Source: an uncultured Saprospiraceae bacterium (GTDB lineage Bacteria > Bacteroidota > Bacteroidia > Chitinophagales > Saprospiraceae). Taken from it: DNA of 64,000 nucleotides. Shown one piece after another: positions 9,228 to 17,893 of the stretch (position 1 is its first letter; every line of letters starts with the position of its first letter). The DNA lies in NCBI GenBank assembly GCA_937959275.1, contig CALGLU010000021.1, positions 78,807 through 142,806 on the forward strand, read 5' to 3'. The notes below the pieces were generated by a model. It was given only the letters and a program-made list of their open reading frames with translations. It was not told where the DNA came from and ran no database searches. Position numbers and translations under genes: made by a program.

Positions 9228-9455
9228 TATCAGGAGAGGATCAATGACATGCAAAGTAATTAGCAATATATTCTTAAATCACTTCTAAGTGTTAAAATTA
9301 AAAGAAATGTGTTCCTTTTCAAAAAAGGTGCCGTCTCAATAACGGTTTTACTACTAGCTCTTTGCATTTGAATGTGATACAAAGCAAAGATATATATACA
9401 GTCGGCTCTCCCATGAGTCAGATTGTAAATTGTTTTCAATTGGTTTTTTGGGGTT

Positions 9456-9482
9456 AAACAGGGTGCTTCGCGCACCCTGTTT
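9456..9482. repeat. perfect 11-bp GC-rich hairpin
   Basis: Arms AAACAGGGTGC (9456-9466) and GCACCCTGTTT (9472-9482) are perfectly complementary around a 5-nt loop (TTCGC). The A and T tails of the arms make it look like a bidirectional rho-independent terminator, but it lies between two divergent genes rather than at a gene end. It may terminate an unseen transcript or be a mobile-repeat remnant. Confidence 0.55.
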
Positions 9483-9611
9483 CCATTTATACCTTCGCTT
9501 AATCGGTCGATTTTAAAACCGAATTCTTCGTCTATATTTTACTGGAATTACTATATTTCAGAATAGAATTATAAAATTTTACGTTTTTAATAAGCGTTTT
9601 GCTCATTTAAG

Positions 9612-9645
9612 CACTTATGTAATTGTTTATACAATTACATAAGTG
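9612..9645. repeat. perfect 15-bp AT-rich inverted repeat
   Basis: The arms CACTTATGTAATTGT (9612-9626) and ACAATTACATAAGTG (9631-9645) are perfect reverse complements around TTAT. It sits 143 nt before the start of the T9SS LRR gene and is followed by A-rich rather than T-rich sequence, so it is not an ordinary terminator for either strand. It could be an operator or a 5' leader hairpin; this is inference. Confidence 0.6.
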
Positions 9646-9787
9646 AAAAAAGAGGATGATTAATTGATTAAAGAGATAGTCAAAACCATACTTTGCGAAA
9701 ATGCTATTCCTAGAAGAATAAGTTGGAACAACTCTATTTGTTGACAAACCTTTATTACATTTCCTTTACAAATAAATCAATGATTTC

Positions 9788-11110
9788 ATGAGAACCAAAA
9801 TTGCATTGTATTTGATTCTATTTTCAAGTCCGTTAATCCTAAACGCTCAATCAGACTGCGGCTTTCCTATAATTGAAATCAATAAAGCATCAGATTTTAG
9901 CTCATACTTTAGCAATCAAGAATCATGTGATACTATAAATTACCCAATCAGAATTAATAATGTAGCAGATCTTAGGCCTTTAAACTTTATTAAAAAGTTG
10001 ACTCATGAGCTTTCAATTGAAATTACCAATATTGATTTAGAAGAATTAGTTGGATTAGATTCGTTAGAAGAAGCAACGACAATATCTATTAGCGGGTTTA
10101 GAGGAAGTGTGAAAACAATAAATGCATTTAAATCTTTAAAGAAACTTGACCGATTGATTATTAGTTCCCTAGCTTCACTGACGCACATTGAACCAATTCC
10201 AGGAATTGATACATTAGTTGCATTTGAAAGTTGGTCTAACTCAAGTCTAAAGACATTGGACTTTCTTCCAAATTTGAAGCAATGTAAGTTTTTTGATATT
10301 GCGTTCAATGACAACTTAGAGTCAATAGGTCTTGATAAAAATCTTTCGAATGTTACACAATTTGAGATTTCAAGATGCCCTAAAATCGAAGAGCTGTACT
10401 TACCCAAAGACTCGGAGAGCATGAATTCTGTATTATTCAGCAATTTGGAAAACCTTAGAACAATTCATATTAATGAAAACGATACCAAGGATATTAGTAG
10501 TTTTTTCATTAGATTTCTTCCCAAGTTAGAATCTTTCGAAGGTCTTGATTCTTTAGAAAAAGTAAAATTCTATTTTGCGTTTATCGGCTGCGATAAGCTG
10601 AGTTCAATAGGTGATTTTCCCAAGCTTGATACTGTTAGTTTATTGGGATTAATAGATAACGATAGACTAGAAGATCTTTCTGGATTAGAAAACCTAAGTT
10701 ACATTTCCGATACACTGTATATTACTGAAAACAGTGCTCTCTCTGATTGCAACATAGAAAGTTTTTGCTCCTTTGTGGATAGAAAAATAGAAGCTGCAGT
10801 CATTTTTGATAATAAGTCTGGCTGTGCGACTGCTGAAGAACTTATTAATTCTTGTATTTCGACGAATGTAGATGATGAACTAAACATAAATGACGTAAGT
10901 GTTTATCCTAACCCTGTAGTGGACATTCTTCAAGTGGACATTCCAATTAATTTTATAGGTGAGAAGTATTCAATCGTCGATATTAGCGGAAGAGTTCGCA
11001 AATCGAATTTATTAGAAAATGGATTGAATGATATAAACCTCACAGGCCTGAACAAAGGTGTTTATTTTATAAAAATAAAATACTTAATCTACAAGGTGTT
11101 TAAAAATTAA
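9788..11110 (+). CDS. secreted leucine-rich-repeat protein with type IX secretion tail
   Basis: A 440-residue exported protein: signal peptide at residues 1-20 (ends LNAQS), then about 300 residues of irregular leucine-rich, receptor-L-domain-like repeats (for example LEELVGLDSLEEATTISISG, FLPKLESFEGLDSLEKV). The C-terminal 75 residues form a Por secretion tail: VYPNPVVDILQVDIP, SIVDISGR and LNKGVYFIKI. Such tails target proteins through the type IX system for surface anchoring or release. Two Cys near residues 300-325 could form a disulfide before the tail. The gene stands alone, with an unusual perfect inverted repeat upstream. The binding partner is unknown. Confidence 0.82.
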   Translation: MRTKIALYLILFSSPLILNAQSDCGFPIIEINKASDFSSYFSNQESCDTINYPIRINNVADLRPLNFIKKLTHELSIEITNIDLEELVGLDSLEEATTISISGFRGSVKTINAFKSLKKLDRLIISSLASLTHIEPIPGIDTLVAFESWSNSSLKTLDFLPNLKQCKFFDIAFNDNLESIGLDKNLSNVTQFEISRCPKIEELYLPKDSESMNSVLFSNLENLRTIHINENDTKDISSFFIRFLPKLESFEGLDSLEKVKFYFAFIGCDKLSSIGDFPKLDTVSLLGLIDNDRLEDLSGLENLSYISDTLYITENSALSDCNIESFCSFVDRKIEAAVIFDNKSGCATAEELINSCISTNVDDELNINDVSVYPNPVVDILQVDIPINFIGEKYSIVDISGRVRKSNLLENGLNDINLTGLNKGVYFIKIKYLIYKVFKN

Positions 11111-11166
11111 GTGAAATGAATAGTCTTTGAGCATGCTTCTATTGATGTAATGTTTATGTCAATGCT

Positions 11167-11934
11167 TCACAAACCCTCAACCCACTTCCTAAACGCCGAA
11201 GTTTTAGGCCCACTCGTCTTCAAGGTCTCTGCTTCACCCTTCAAATACAAAGCGAGTCGATTCCCAAAGTATGTCTCCATTTTTTCTAGATACGACACGT
11301 TAATCACTTCTCCTCGATTAATTTGAAAGAATTGTTTTGGATCTAGATGTTGTTCTAGTTCAGCGATGCGATAAGATATTAAATGTCTTTTGTGTTCTGT
11401 ATCATGAGCAAAGACAATGTCACCATCCGCCTTAAAGTAGACTATGTTATTCGTTTCGAGAAAAAAGATTCCATTACTTTTCTTGATGGTGAATTTTGTT
11501 TTATACGATTTTTGTGAATCGTTTAGGACTTGATTAAACTGTTTAATTAATGCTTGATTGCTGTCCTGCGGAGTTTTCTTAAATAAGCTTAAATATTTAT
11601 CTAAGGCTTGAATCAAATCTTCACTAGCATATGGTTTTAATAAATAGGCAATGCCATTTGTGTTAAACGCATCCATTAAAAAGTTATCGTAAGCAGTAAT
11701 GAAAATAATAGGTGCCTCTACTGCATGCTGTTCGTAGATATCAAACGCTCTGCCATCTAATAACTCAATATCTGACAGTATTAAATCTGGTGATGGATTT
11801 GATTGAAGATACGCTAAGCCATCTGCTACGGTCTGATACCAACGGATAGTGACATCATTCGAAAAGTAGTTCTGCAAATATTTTGTCAGCTGTTTGGCAG
11901 CAATGGCTTCGTCTTCTAATAGCAATATATTCAT
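11167..11934 (-). CDS. LytTR-family response regulator
   Basis: A 255-residue response regulator. The receiver domain (1-120) has the acidic pocket E7-D8, the phospho-acceptor Asp55 in LILSDIELLD, and Lys near residue 105 (YLLKPY). The C-terminal LytTR DNA-binding domain (about 150-250) shows FFLETNNIVYFKADGD, HLISYRIAELEQHL and FFQINRGEVINVSYLEKM. Its ATG overlaps the TGA of the kinase reading frame restored after the frameshift at 12145 (ATGA at 11931-11934), so the pair is a classical LytS/LytT-type operon. Targets are unknown. Confidence 0.92.
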   Translation of the reverse strand: MNILLLEDEAIAAKQLTKYLQNYFSNDVTIRWYQTVADGLAYLQSNPSPDLILSDIELLDGRAFDIYEQHAVEAPIIFITAYDNFLMDAFNTNGIAYLLKPYASEDLIQALDKYLSLFKKTPQDSNQALIKQFNQVLNDSQKSYKTKFTIKKSNGIFFLETNNIVYFKADGDIVFAHDTEHKRHLISYRIAELEQHLDPKQFFQINRGEVINVSYLEKMETYFGNRLALYLKGEAETLKTSGPKTSAFRKWVEGL

Positions 11935-12949
11935 AAACGACTTTCTTTAATTAAGGGCACTCTCACTGTGTAAATGGAGTCAGTTTTTTCAACAACAAGT
12001 AATCGGTCTGTAAAGAACTGAAGTCGTTGTCTCAAATTATCTAATCCTGTACCCATACTATCTTTCACACTTGGTTTTGGATTGACGGAGTTTGTGACAC
12101 AGATATGCCCATCTTCTAAAAAGACCTTGACAAGCAGTGCCTGACCTGTAATGCCGCATTGTGTTTGACGACATTTTCAATCAGTGTCTGCATGGTTGCC
12201 GGGGGTAAAAAATAGTCTCGTATTTCAGCATCTTTGATGTCAATATTAAATTCAAATAAGTTCTCAAAGCGCTGTTTAAGTAAAAATATATAATTCGTTG
12301 TAAATGTTAACTCCTCCTTCGCGGGGACTAAATCTTCATTTTTGTGTTTGATTAAATAGCGATATAAGGAAGATAAACTCTGCGTAAACTTTTGAGCTCG
12401 TTTGGGATCAGTCTCAATCAGTAAATTTAAAATATTTAAATTATTAAATAAGAAGTGTGGATCAACTTGAGCTTCTAATAGTTTCAACTCGCTTTCTTTT
12501 TGACTCTTTTCTAGTTGGCTTATGGTTGCTTTAGCTGAATAGAATTGCCTAGCAGTTAAGAAGAGTCCAAGAGGTAATATGGCTTGGAAGTTATCCATCA
12601 CACCCCACAACATATCGCTTAGATAACTGGATTCTGAAGAATACATTTTGGGGAATAGGATCAATTGAAGAGCAGTGACTGAAAAGAGGACGACAATTGT
12701 TAACAAAAACGTTAAAAGATATTTTTCCTTTGGGAAATAGGAATTGAATACACCATACACGACAATGATAATCGTAATGATGATGAATACATGCTCGATC
12801 ACTAAATGCTTGATGAGAGGAAAATGCTCTGTGGTAAATAAAGGCACATCTTCCTCAGACCACTCGGCAAAAAAATTGATAATGAAGGCCAATGAAAAGT
12901 ATAAGCCCATTAGTATATAATCTGTCTTGTCAATTCTCTTCAGCCACAT
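11931..12949 (-). pseudogene. LytS-type sensor histidine kinase, frameshifted near its C-terminus
   Basis: The first 277 codons (stop at 12116) give about four membrane helices, then the His_kinase domain with EAQVDPHFLFNNLNILNLL, whose PHFLFN is the phospho-acceptor region. The frame then closes at HNAALQVRHC. In the next frame the sequence continues as LLVKVFLEDGHICVTNS, then GTGLDNLRQRLQ (the G-box of the ATPase domain) and a stop overlapping the response-regulator start. Restoring one G (a CC on the plus strand at 12145-12146 that would be CCC) gives a continuous 339-residue kinase. This is either a recent inactivation or a one-base sequencing error. Confidence 0.85.
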
Positions 12950-13193
12950 GAGATCTGTTTTGCTCCGAATATATCAACTTTTGCTTGTCTCTGATCCTGT
13001 TATTGAGTTGAATTCGTGATTTAGCAGGTGAACAGCGTCTTTTGCCAGTTGAGCAGATATTGAATGTTGATACTTGCTTCAACGGTAAAAATGGAGGCTT
13101 CAACGTGTAATTCCTTAGACTACTGAATAGTGATTGTGAACACGTGGGACCGAACATACTTTTAGCCTATCATTTAATCAAACACAAAGTATC

Positions 13194-14699
13194 ATGCAAA
13201 AATTAATCTTAAGTACACTACTGATTGTATCAAGCTGTTTTATCACCATTGCACAATCAAAGAAATCAACTGCCGTCTTCAAAATTAGTGCTGCCGAAGC
13301 ACATGAAGACTTAACCATATTGCAAGAAGAGATGCACTATCTTCACGCGGGTCTATACACCTTTACTCCCAAGGCAACGATGGATCGGTTTTACAGTGAA
13401 TTGAAAGCTGAGATTACAGACTCGATTACGAATGAGGAGTTTTATAGAAAGTTATTGCCCCTTCATGGCCTGATCATGAATGGACATACCATGATTCGTC
13501 CTTCTGAACAATTAGAATACAATCGATTGAATACACTTCCGCTTTTTCCACTAGATACATATTGGGATAAGGGTAACTTGTACCTATTGAGGAACACATC
13601 CAATAATCTCAACTTGAAAGACGGTAGTCGCATTGATAGCATCAATGGAGAAGATGCGTCTGAGGTTTTTCGATATCTAGCTAGTCAATGGACTCGTGAT
13701 GGCTACAATACGACATTCCCTGAAGAGATTGCTGGACGCGCTTTTGGTGAATTTTATACCTATATGAAAAGTAGTCCATCGTCATTTGATCTTGTGTTAA
13801 CAGAGGTGGACGGATCAGCAAGTCGGGTCAATCTAGAGGCATTGCCAACGCCAATTCTTGACGAACATAGACTAGCGAGATATGGAAAAATAGATTTGTA
13901 TTGGGAGCCATCAATGGGAGATCCTATCACCTTAGACATAAAAGAGGGTGTTGCCGTTTTGGCAATAAAGACCTGTTCAAAGTCTGATTTCAACAAGCTG
14001 TTTCGTAAAACGAAGAAATTGATGAATCAACTCTTTCAAAAAATAGATGATGAAAACGTAGAACATCTAATCATAGACATTCGCAACAATGGAGGTGGAG
14101 ATATGTATGTTGTTGCTGAATTACTTAAACATTTGTCTGATCATCCTTTTCATTTATATGATGACACTTATTTAGTTACGAATAAAGTCAAGCGTAAAAA
14201 ATTATATAAAGGCAGTCAGTTTTTATTAAATCTTACAGGCGGACTTGGTTTGAAAAAAAGTGAAGATGGGAAGTATAGACGCAATTGGTTTACAGAGATA
14301 TTTTATGGAAAAGACATCGACCGCATAACACATCACCCAGTAGAAAATATGTATACAGGTAAGATTTATACGCTGACAAATGCAGCATCTTTTTCAGCGG
14401 CGGGATTTATGGCTTCTGCTTTACAGGCTCACACCTCAAGTGTATTTATTGGTGAAGAACCTGGAGGAGGGACCAATACGATTTCAGCTGGCGAATACCT
14501 TGATTTGGAATTGCCACACTCTAAAAATATTGCTACGCTGGCATTAGTAGCGGAGCTATTTAATAATCCTAAAAGCCAGACTGGTCGCGGAGTGATTCCT
14601 GATTATCCAGTTAGAAATAGCATACAAGATATGTTGGTAGGGCATGATAGGGTTATGGATTTTACACTGAAGTTGGTTCAGGACCAGAAATCAGAATAA
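13194..14699 (+). CDS. secreted S41-family (C-terminal processing-like) peptidase
   Basis: A 501-residue protein with a signal peptide (residues 1-20, cleavage near TIAQS). An N-terminal helical region (about 28-105) precedes a short PDZ-like segment (LKDGSRIDSINGEDASEV) and the S41 core: LIIDIRNNGGGDMYVVAELL, then YTLTNAASFSAAGFMASAL, where the serine of A-S-F-S-A-A-G is the likely nucleophile, and VFIGEEPGGGTN. It resembles the stand-alone Bacteroidota S41 proteases rather than CtpA. It starts divergently from the kinase, 244 nt away. Substrate unknown. Confidence 0.85.
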   Translation: MQKLILSTLLIVSSCFITIAQSKKSTAVFKISAAEAHEDLTILQEEMHYLHAGLYTFTPKATMDRFYSELKAEITDSITNEEFYRKLLPLHGLIMNGHTMIRPSEQLEYNRLNTLPLFPLDTYWDKGNLYLLRNTSNNLNLKDGSRIDSINGEDASEVFRYLASQWTRDGYNTTFPEEIAGRAFGEFYTYMKSSPSSFDLVLTEVDGSASRVNLEALPTPILDEHRLARYGKIDLYWEPSMGDPITLDIKEGVAVLAIKTCSKSDFNKLFRKTKKLMNQLFQKIDDENVEHLIIDIRNNGGGDMYVVAELLKHLSDHPFHLYDDTYLVTNKVKRKKLYKGSQFLLNLTGGLGLKKSEDGKYRRNWFTEIFYGKDIDRITHHPVENMYTGKIYTLTNAASFSAAGFMASALQAHTSSVFIGEEPGGGTNTISAGEYLDLELPHSKNIATLALVAELFNNPKSQTGRGVIPDYPVRNSIQDMLVGHDRVMDFTLKLVQDQKSE

Positions 14700-14784
14700 A
14701 TTATCTGCTTCTTTAGGGCCATAGACTTATAAAAAAGCAAAGCAACACTTATTTGAAAAGTGAGTAAACTCTAATTTTGAACAA

Positions 14785-14821
14785 TCTCAATTTTACTATA
14801 AAATGTAGGCTAAAATTGAGA
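14785..14821. repeat. 11-bp inverted repeat upstream of the sigma-factor gene
   Basis: Arms TCTCAATTTTA (14785-14795) and TAAAATTGAGA (14811-14821) are perfectly complementary around a 15-nt loop. It lies 86 nt after the S41 protease stop and 105 nt before the ECF sigma-factor start. There is no T-run, so it fits an operator or leader structure better than a terminator, but neither is demonstrated. Confidence 0.45.
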
Positions 14822-14926
14822 GGACTTTCCTAATTTCAAAAACAAATGTTATTGACTGCAACAGATTTAACAATATATGCACCATACAGTATGTAAAGAT
14901 TATTTAATCATCCGCAAATAGAATTT

Positions 14927-15469
14927 GTGCCGACAAACGATAAAGATATCACACTTCGCAAAGCTCAAAAGGGAAACCGTAAGGCCCAAAAAGCGCTGTA
15001 TGATGAATTTAGAGTCTATTTATTCGGTGTTGCGAGTCTTTATGCTAATTCAAAAGAAGAAGCGGAGGACATGCTTCTGGAAGGCTTTTATCGAATATTA
15101 AAGGACCTTAAGTCCTACAATGGTAAAGGGGAATTGCGGGCATGGATGAGGCGCGTTATGGTCAACTCGTCACTCATGTATTTAAGAAAATATAGGAAAT
15201 GGGAACAAGTCAGAACATATCATACGGAGAGTACTTTAAGTATTCCTGATAATATAGACTTTACAGTAAATGAACGAGTTCAATCGATTTTGATATTAAT
15301 TAGGTCCTTACCTGAACCACAACGGATCATATTTTCATTAAAGGCAATCGAAGGATATACATACAAAGAGATAGCGGAAAAATTGAGTATTAAGGAAGTG
15401 ACATTACGCTCGCACTATATGAGAGCTCGACAAAGTTTACAGAACGTTTTACAGAAAGAATTGAAGTAA
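14927..15469 (+). CDS. ECF-type RNA polymerase sigma factor
   Basis: A 180-residue sigma-70 family protein with only regions 2 and 4. Region 2 is about residues 20-90 (AQKALYDEFRVYLFGVASLY, then EDMLLEGFYRILKDL, and the -10-binding helix ending WMRRVMVNSSLMYLRK). Region 4 is about 125-175 (LPEPQRIIFSLKAIEGYTYK, EIAEKLSIKEVTLRSHYMRA). The start is a GTG; no in-frame ATG is nearby. One base separates its stop from the next gene, which begins with a cytoplasmic stretch and one membrane helix and is therefore the candidate regulator of this sigma factor. Such pairs often control surface or TonB functions. Confidence 0.9.
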   Translation: MPTNDKDITLRKAQKGNRKAQKALYDEFRVYLFGVASLYANSKEEAEDMLLEGFYRILKDLKSYNGKGELRAWMRRVMVNSSLMYLRKYRKWEQVRTYHTESTLSIPDNIDFTVNERVQSILILIRSLPEPQRIIFSLKAIEGYTYKEIAEKLSIKEVTLRSHYMRARQSLQNVLQKELK

Positions 15470-15470
15470 T

Positions 15471-16874
15471 ATGGAATATCCGAATGATAACATGGAGGAG
15501 TTTTTTAAAAATTCATTAGACAGATTTGATGAGCTTCCCTCTGATGAGGTTTGGGTCGAACTAGACAATCGACTTGATAATGATAAGCCACTAGGCTTTT
15601 TGGCGAATTGGTTTAAGTTTCTCGTTTTAGCTGCTTTTCTTGTCAGTGGATTCTCATTCATTTACTATAAACAAAATCAACTTTTAAAGGAATATAAAAT
15701 TGAATTATCCTCACTTGTAGGTGAAAATGATGATCTAAAACAAAAACTGGCTTTAGGATCTTCTGATATAAAGGATACGAAGCTAAAGCAGGAGATACCC
15801 TTACAACAAAATATACGACGACAACAGAATGCCCAAACAATACCTGAACGTCAGCAACAGCGGGTCGTCTTTCAAGCCAACAATACGAGTCAGTTTAAAT
15901 TAGTGCGGGATACAGTATTCATTATAAAGTATGTTGAGAATACATTTAGTCAATTGAATCACTCATTAGCAGAATCGAATACAACACCTTTTGCATCTGG
16001 AGAAAAGGCACCGTTTTCAATATTGAATTATCCATATAAGACATCAGCTTCAAATAACATATTTGAATCAGATTATACACAAAATAAAAATAGTCCAAAT
16101 GTTTTAAGCAGCCATAATAACTTGTCAAATAGAATCGTATCATCGAATATTCCTATCCCAGATTTGATTGGAAGAATGAAGTTTAATTCGATCAGTAAAT
16201 CTAAGCGCAAAAAGAAAAAGCATAAACCTTATGAAGGACCGGTCATGATTGATCTTGACCCATGGGGTCAGCCTGAGTTCTCCTATAGAGTTGGCGTTTC
16301 CATAAGTCTATTAAATAGCCTAATAGGAGAACAGTTTTCCAATTCTTCGATTGGCTTTGGCTATGGTCTGATACAAGAAATAGGATTGTCAACACGCTTT
16401 GCTGTGACATCGGGCATTAATAAAAATAGCCAAGAATATGCACTTAGCAATAATGGACTTCCATTGGAGTTAAGTCAGATTGGCACATTCCCAAATCAAG
16501 AGAATTTTAATGAAAGTATAATACGTGTTGAAGTAGAAAATGAATTCTATGAAATTCCAGTGGGTGTGAAGTACAATTTTTATGTTGATAATCAAAAATC
16601 ATTTTTTATTAATCCTTCAGTTAAATGGTCAATACACAAACCTCAACAGTTTAATTATTTCCTTACAGAAAATAGGATACAAACATTCTCTAGCGAACGA
16701 AGATTTGGCTATCTCAATGCAATTAATCTTTCAATCGGTGTTGAAAAAATAATTAATCCATTAATTAGATATCAACTCAGTTTGGGCTATGATCACAGCC
16801 TAACAGAGGTCGGTGTTGAAAAACAAAGATTGAACACATTATTTTTAAAAGGAAATGTATTATTTGGAAAATAA
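15471..16874 (+). CDS. membrane-anchored protein with cytoplasmic N-terminus and barrel-like C-terminus (putative anti-sigma)
   Basis: A 467-residue protein. Residues 1-42 are acidic and cytoplasmic-looking (EEFFKNSLDRFDELPSDEVW), a pattern common in sigma-factor-linked proteins of Bacteroidota. A single membrane helix at about 44-65 follows, then a coiled-coil, Gln-rich linker (70-130), a low-complexity Ser/Asn region, and from about 265 a beta-strand-rich domain with repeated aromatic strands ending LFLKGNVLFGK, like outer-membrane proteins. It starts 1 nt after the sigma gene, so coupling is nearly certain. The anti-sigma role is inferred from context and topology. Confidence 0.65.
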   Translation: MEYPNDNMEEFFKNSLDRFDELPSDEVWVELDNRLDNDKPLGFLANWFKFLVLAAFLVSGFSFIYYKQNQLLKEYKIELSSLVGENDDLKQKLALGSSDIKDTKLKQEIPLQQNIRRQQNAQTIPERQQQRVVFQANNTSQFKLVRDTVFIIKYVENTFSQLNHSLAESNTTPFASGEKAPFSILNYPYKTSASNNIFESDYTQNKNSPNVLSSHNNLSNRIVSSNIPIPDLIGRMKFNSISKSKRKKKKHKPYEGPVMIDLDPWGQPEFSYRVGVSISLLNSLIGEQFSNSSIGFGYGLIQEIGLSTRFAVTSGINKNSQEYALSNNGLPLELSQIGTFPNQENFNESIIRVEVENEFYEIPVGVKYNFYVDNQKSFFINPSVKWSIHKPQQFNYFLTENRIQTFSSERRFGYLNAINLSIGVEKIINPLIRYQLSLGYDHSLTEVGVEKQRLNTLFLKGNVLFGK

Positions 16875-16935
16875 TATGTAAACGTGCTGCAACAAAATTA
16901 ATGTTCTGTGCACCAATACTATTAAAAAGATAACT

Positions 16936-17784
16936 ATGAGATCAATTCAATATCTGATACTACTTGCAACATGTTTGATTCTAAATTCATGCATCAAGGA
17001 ATTTTCAAATGATTGTATTACAAGTGCAGATACGATAGAAAGACGGGCCATTGAACTCAATGCTGCTATCACAAAAATTGATCTTCAAGTGCCAGCCAAT
17101 CTAATTGTAAATGAGGGAGCGCAATTCATTGAAATAGAAGCTCCTGGAGATGTGATAGACAAACTCATTGAGCAGTCTGAAATAAATGGTGATGAATGGT
17201 CGATTGAACTTAGAAATTGTTATGACGGTGGACAGATTAATATTTGGATCACACTTCCCCAATTTGAAGCTCTTGATGTTTCTGGATCGGGAAATATATC
17301 GTCTTCAGACACACTTAGAGATGTGACAAGTCTGAATCTTGAAATACAAGGTTCAGGTGATATCGACGTCCAGGTGCTCGATGCTGAGAAACTGGATCTT
17401 GAAATACAAGGCTCTGGAAATATTAGCGTTGATGCTAGAAATGTGCTGATTAACTCCTATCACATCAATGGCTCAGGAGATATAGATGCCCATATAAACC
17501 AAGGTGAGTCGGGAAGAATGGAAATAGATGGGTCAGGAGATATTGAAGCCTCAGGTACGCTTAAAGATCAACGTATAGAGATCAGTGGACAAGGAGATAT
17601 TAGGGCCTTTGACTTGTGCCTTGAAACTTGTGTCATCGACTCGAAGGGCAGTGGCAGCTGTAATGTGAAAGTTAGTGAAAGACTGACTGTGACGATAGAA
17701 GGCAGTGGTGACATATGTTATAGAGGCCAACCAGCAGTGACATCTACAATAGACGGTAGTGGTTCAATCAAAGATTGTAATTAA
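16936..17784 (+). CDS. GIN-domain (DUF2807) lipoprotein
   Basis: A 282-residue lipoprotein: signal peptide with lipobox-like LILNSC (Cys19), followed by a right-handed beta-helix-like region with a strongly repeated G-S-G-(D/N)-I motif (at least eight occurrences between about residues 115 and 282), characteristic of DUF2807/GIN 'putative auto-transporter adhesin' domains. The repeats also appear in the DNA. It follows the sigma/anti-sigma-like pair by 61 nt and precedes the TonB receptor gene, so all four may form one functional cluster. Its molecular role is unknown in the family. Confidence 0.85.
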   Translation: MRSIQYLILLATCLILNSCIKEFSNDCITSADTIERRAIELNAAITKIDLQVPANLIVNEGAQFIEIEAPGDVIDKLIEQSEINGDEWSIELRNCYDGGQINIWITLPQFEALDVSGSGNISSSDTLRDVTSLNLEIQGSGDIDVQVLDAEKLDLEIQGSGNISVDARNVLINSYHINGSGDIDAHINQGESGRMEIDGSGDIEASGTLKDQRIEISGQGDIRAFDLCLETCVIDSKGSGSCNVKVSERLTVTIEGSGDICYRGQPAVTSTIDGSGSIKDCN

Positions 17785-17893
17785 TCATCAAAACTCAATT
17801 AGCTTAGGAATGGATAATTGCCAAACATAAATTGGGAAGTTATTTTTAACCATTCCTAAACAACTTTCTAAAACACGAATAAATTAAATTGCT

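Larger units (their letters stand above)
9071..9787. other. 717-nt intergenic region between divergent radA and the LRR gene
   Basis: No convincing gene was seen. It holds a pair of REP-like palindromes (9150-9227), an 11-bp perfect hairpin (9456-9482) and a 15-bp perfect hairpin (9612-9645), listed separately. A minus-strand TATCTTTG (9385-9392) matches the Bacteroidota -7 element but has no good -33 partner and is about 315 nt from radA. An open frame of 71 codons at 9260-9475 on the minus strand has no recognisable protein character and runs through the hairpin, so I regard it as chance. Confidence 0.6.

Noticed and set aside
9260..9475. 71-codon minus-strand frame before radA
   Set aside because: No protein character, crosses the 9456-9482 hairpin.
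12930..13157. 75-codon minus-strand frame upstream of the kinase
   Set aside because: Overlaps the kinase start and shows no conserved pattern; probably the divergent promoter region.
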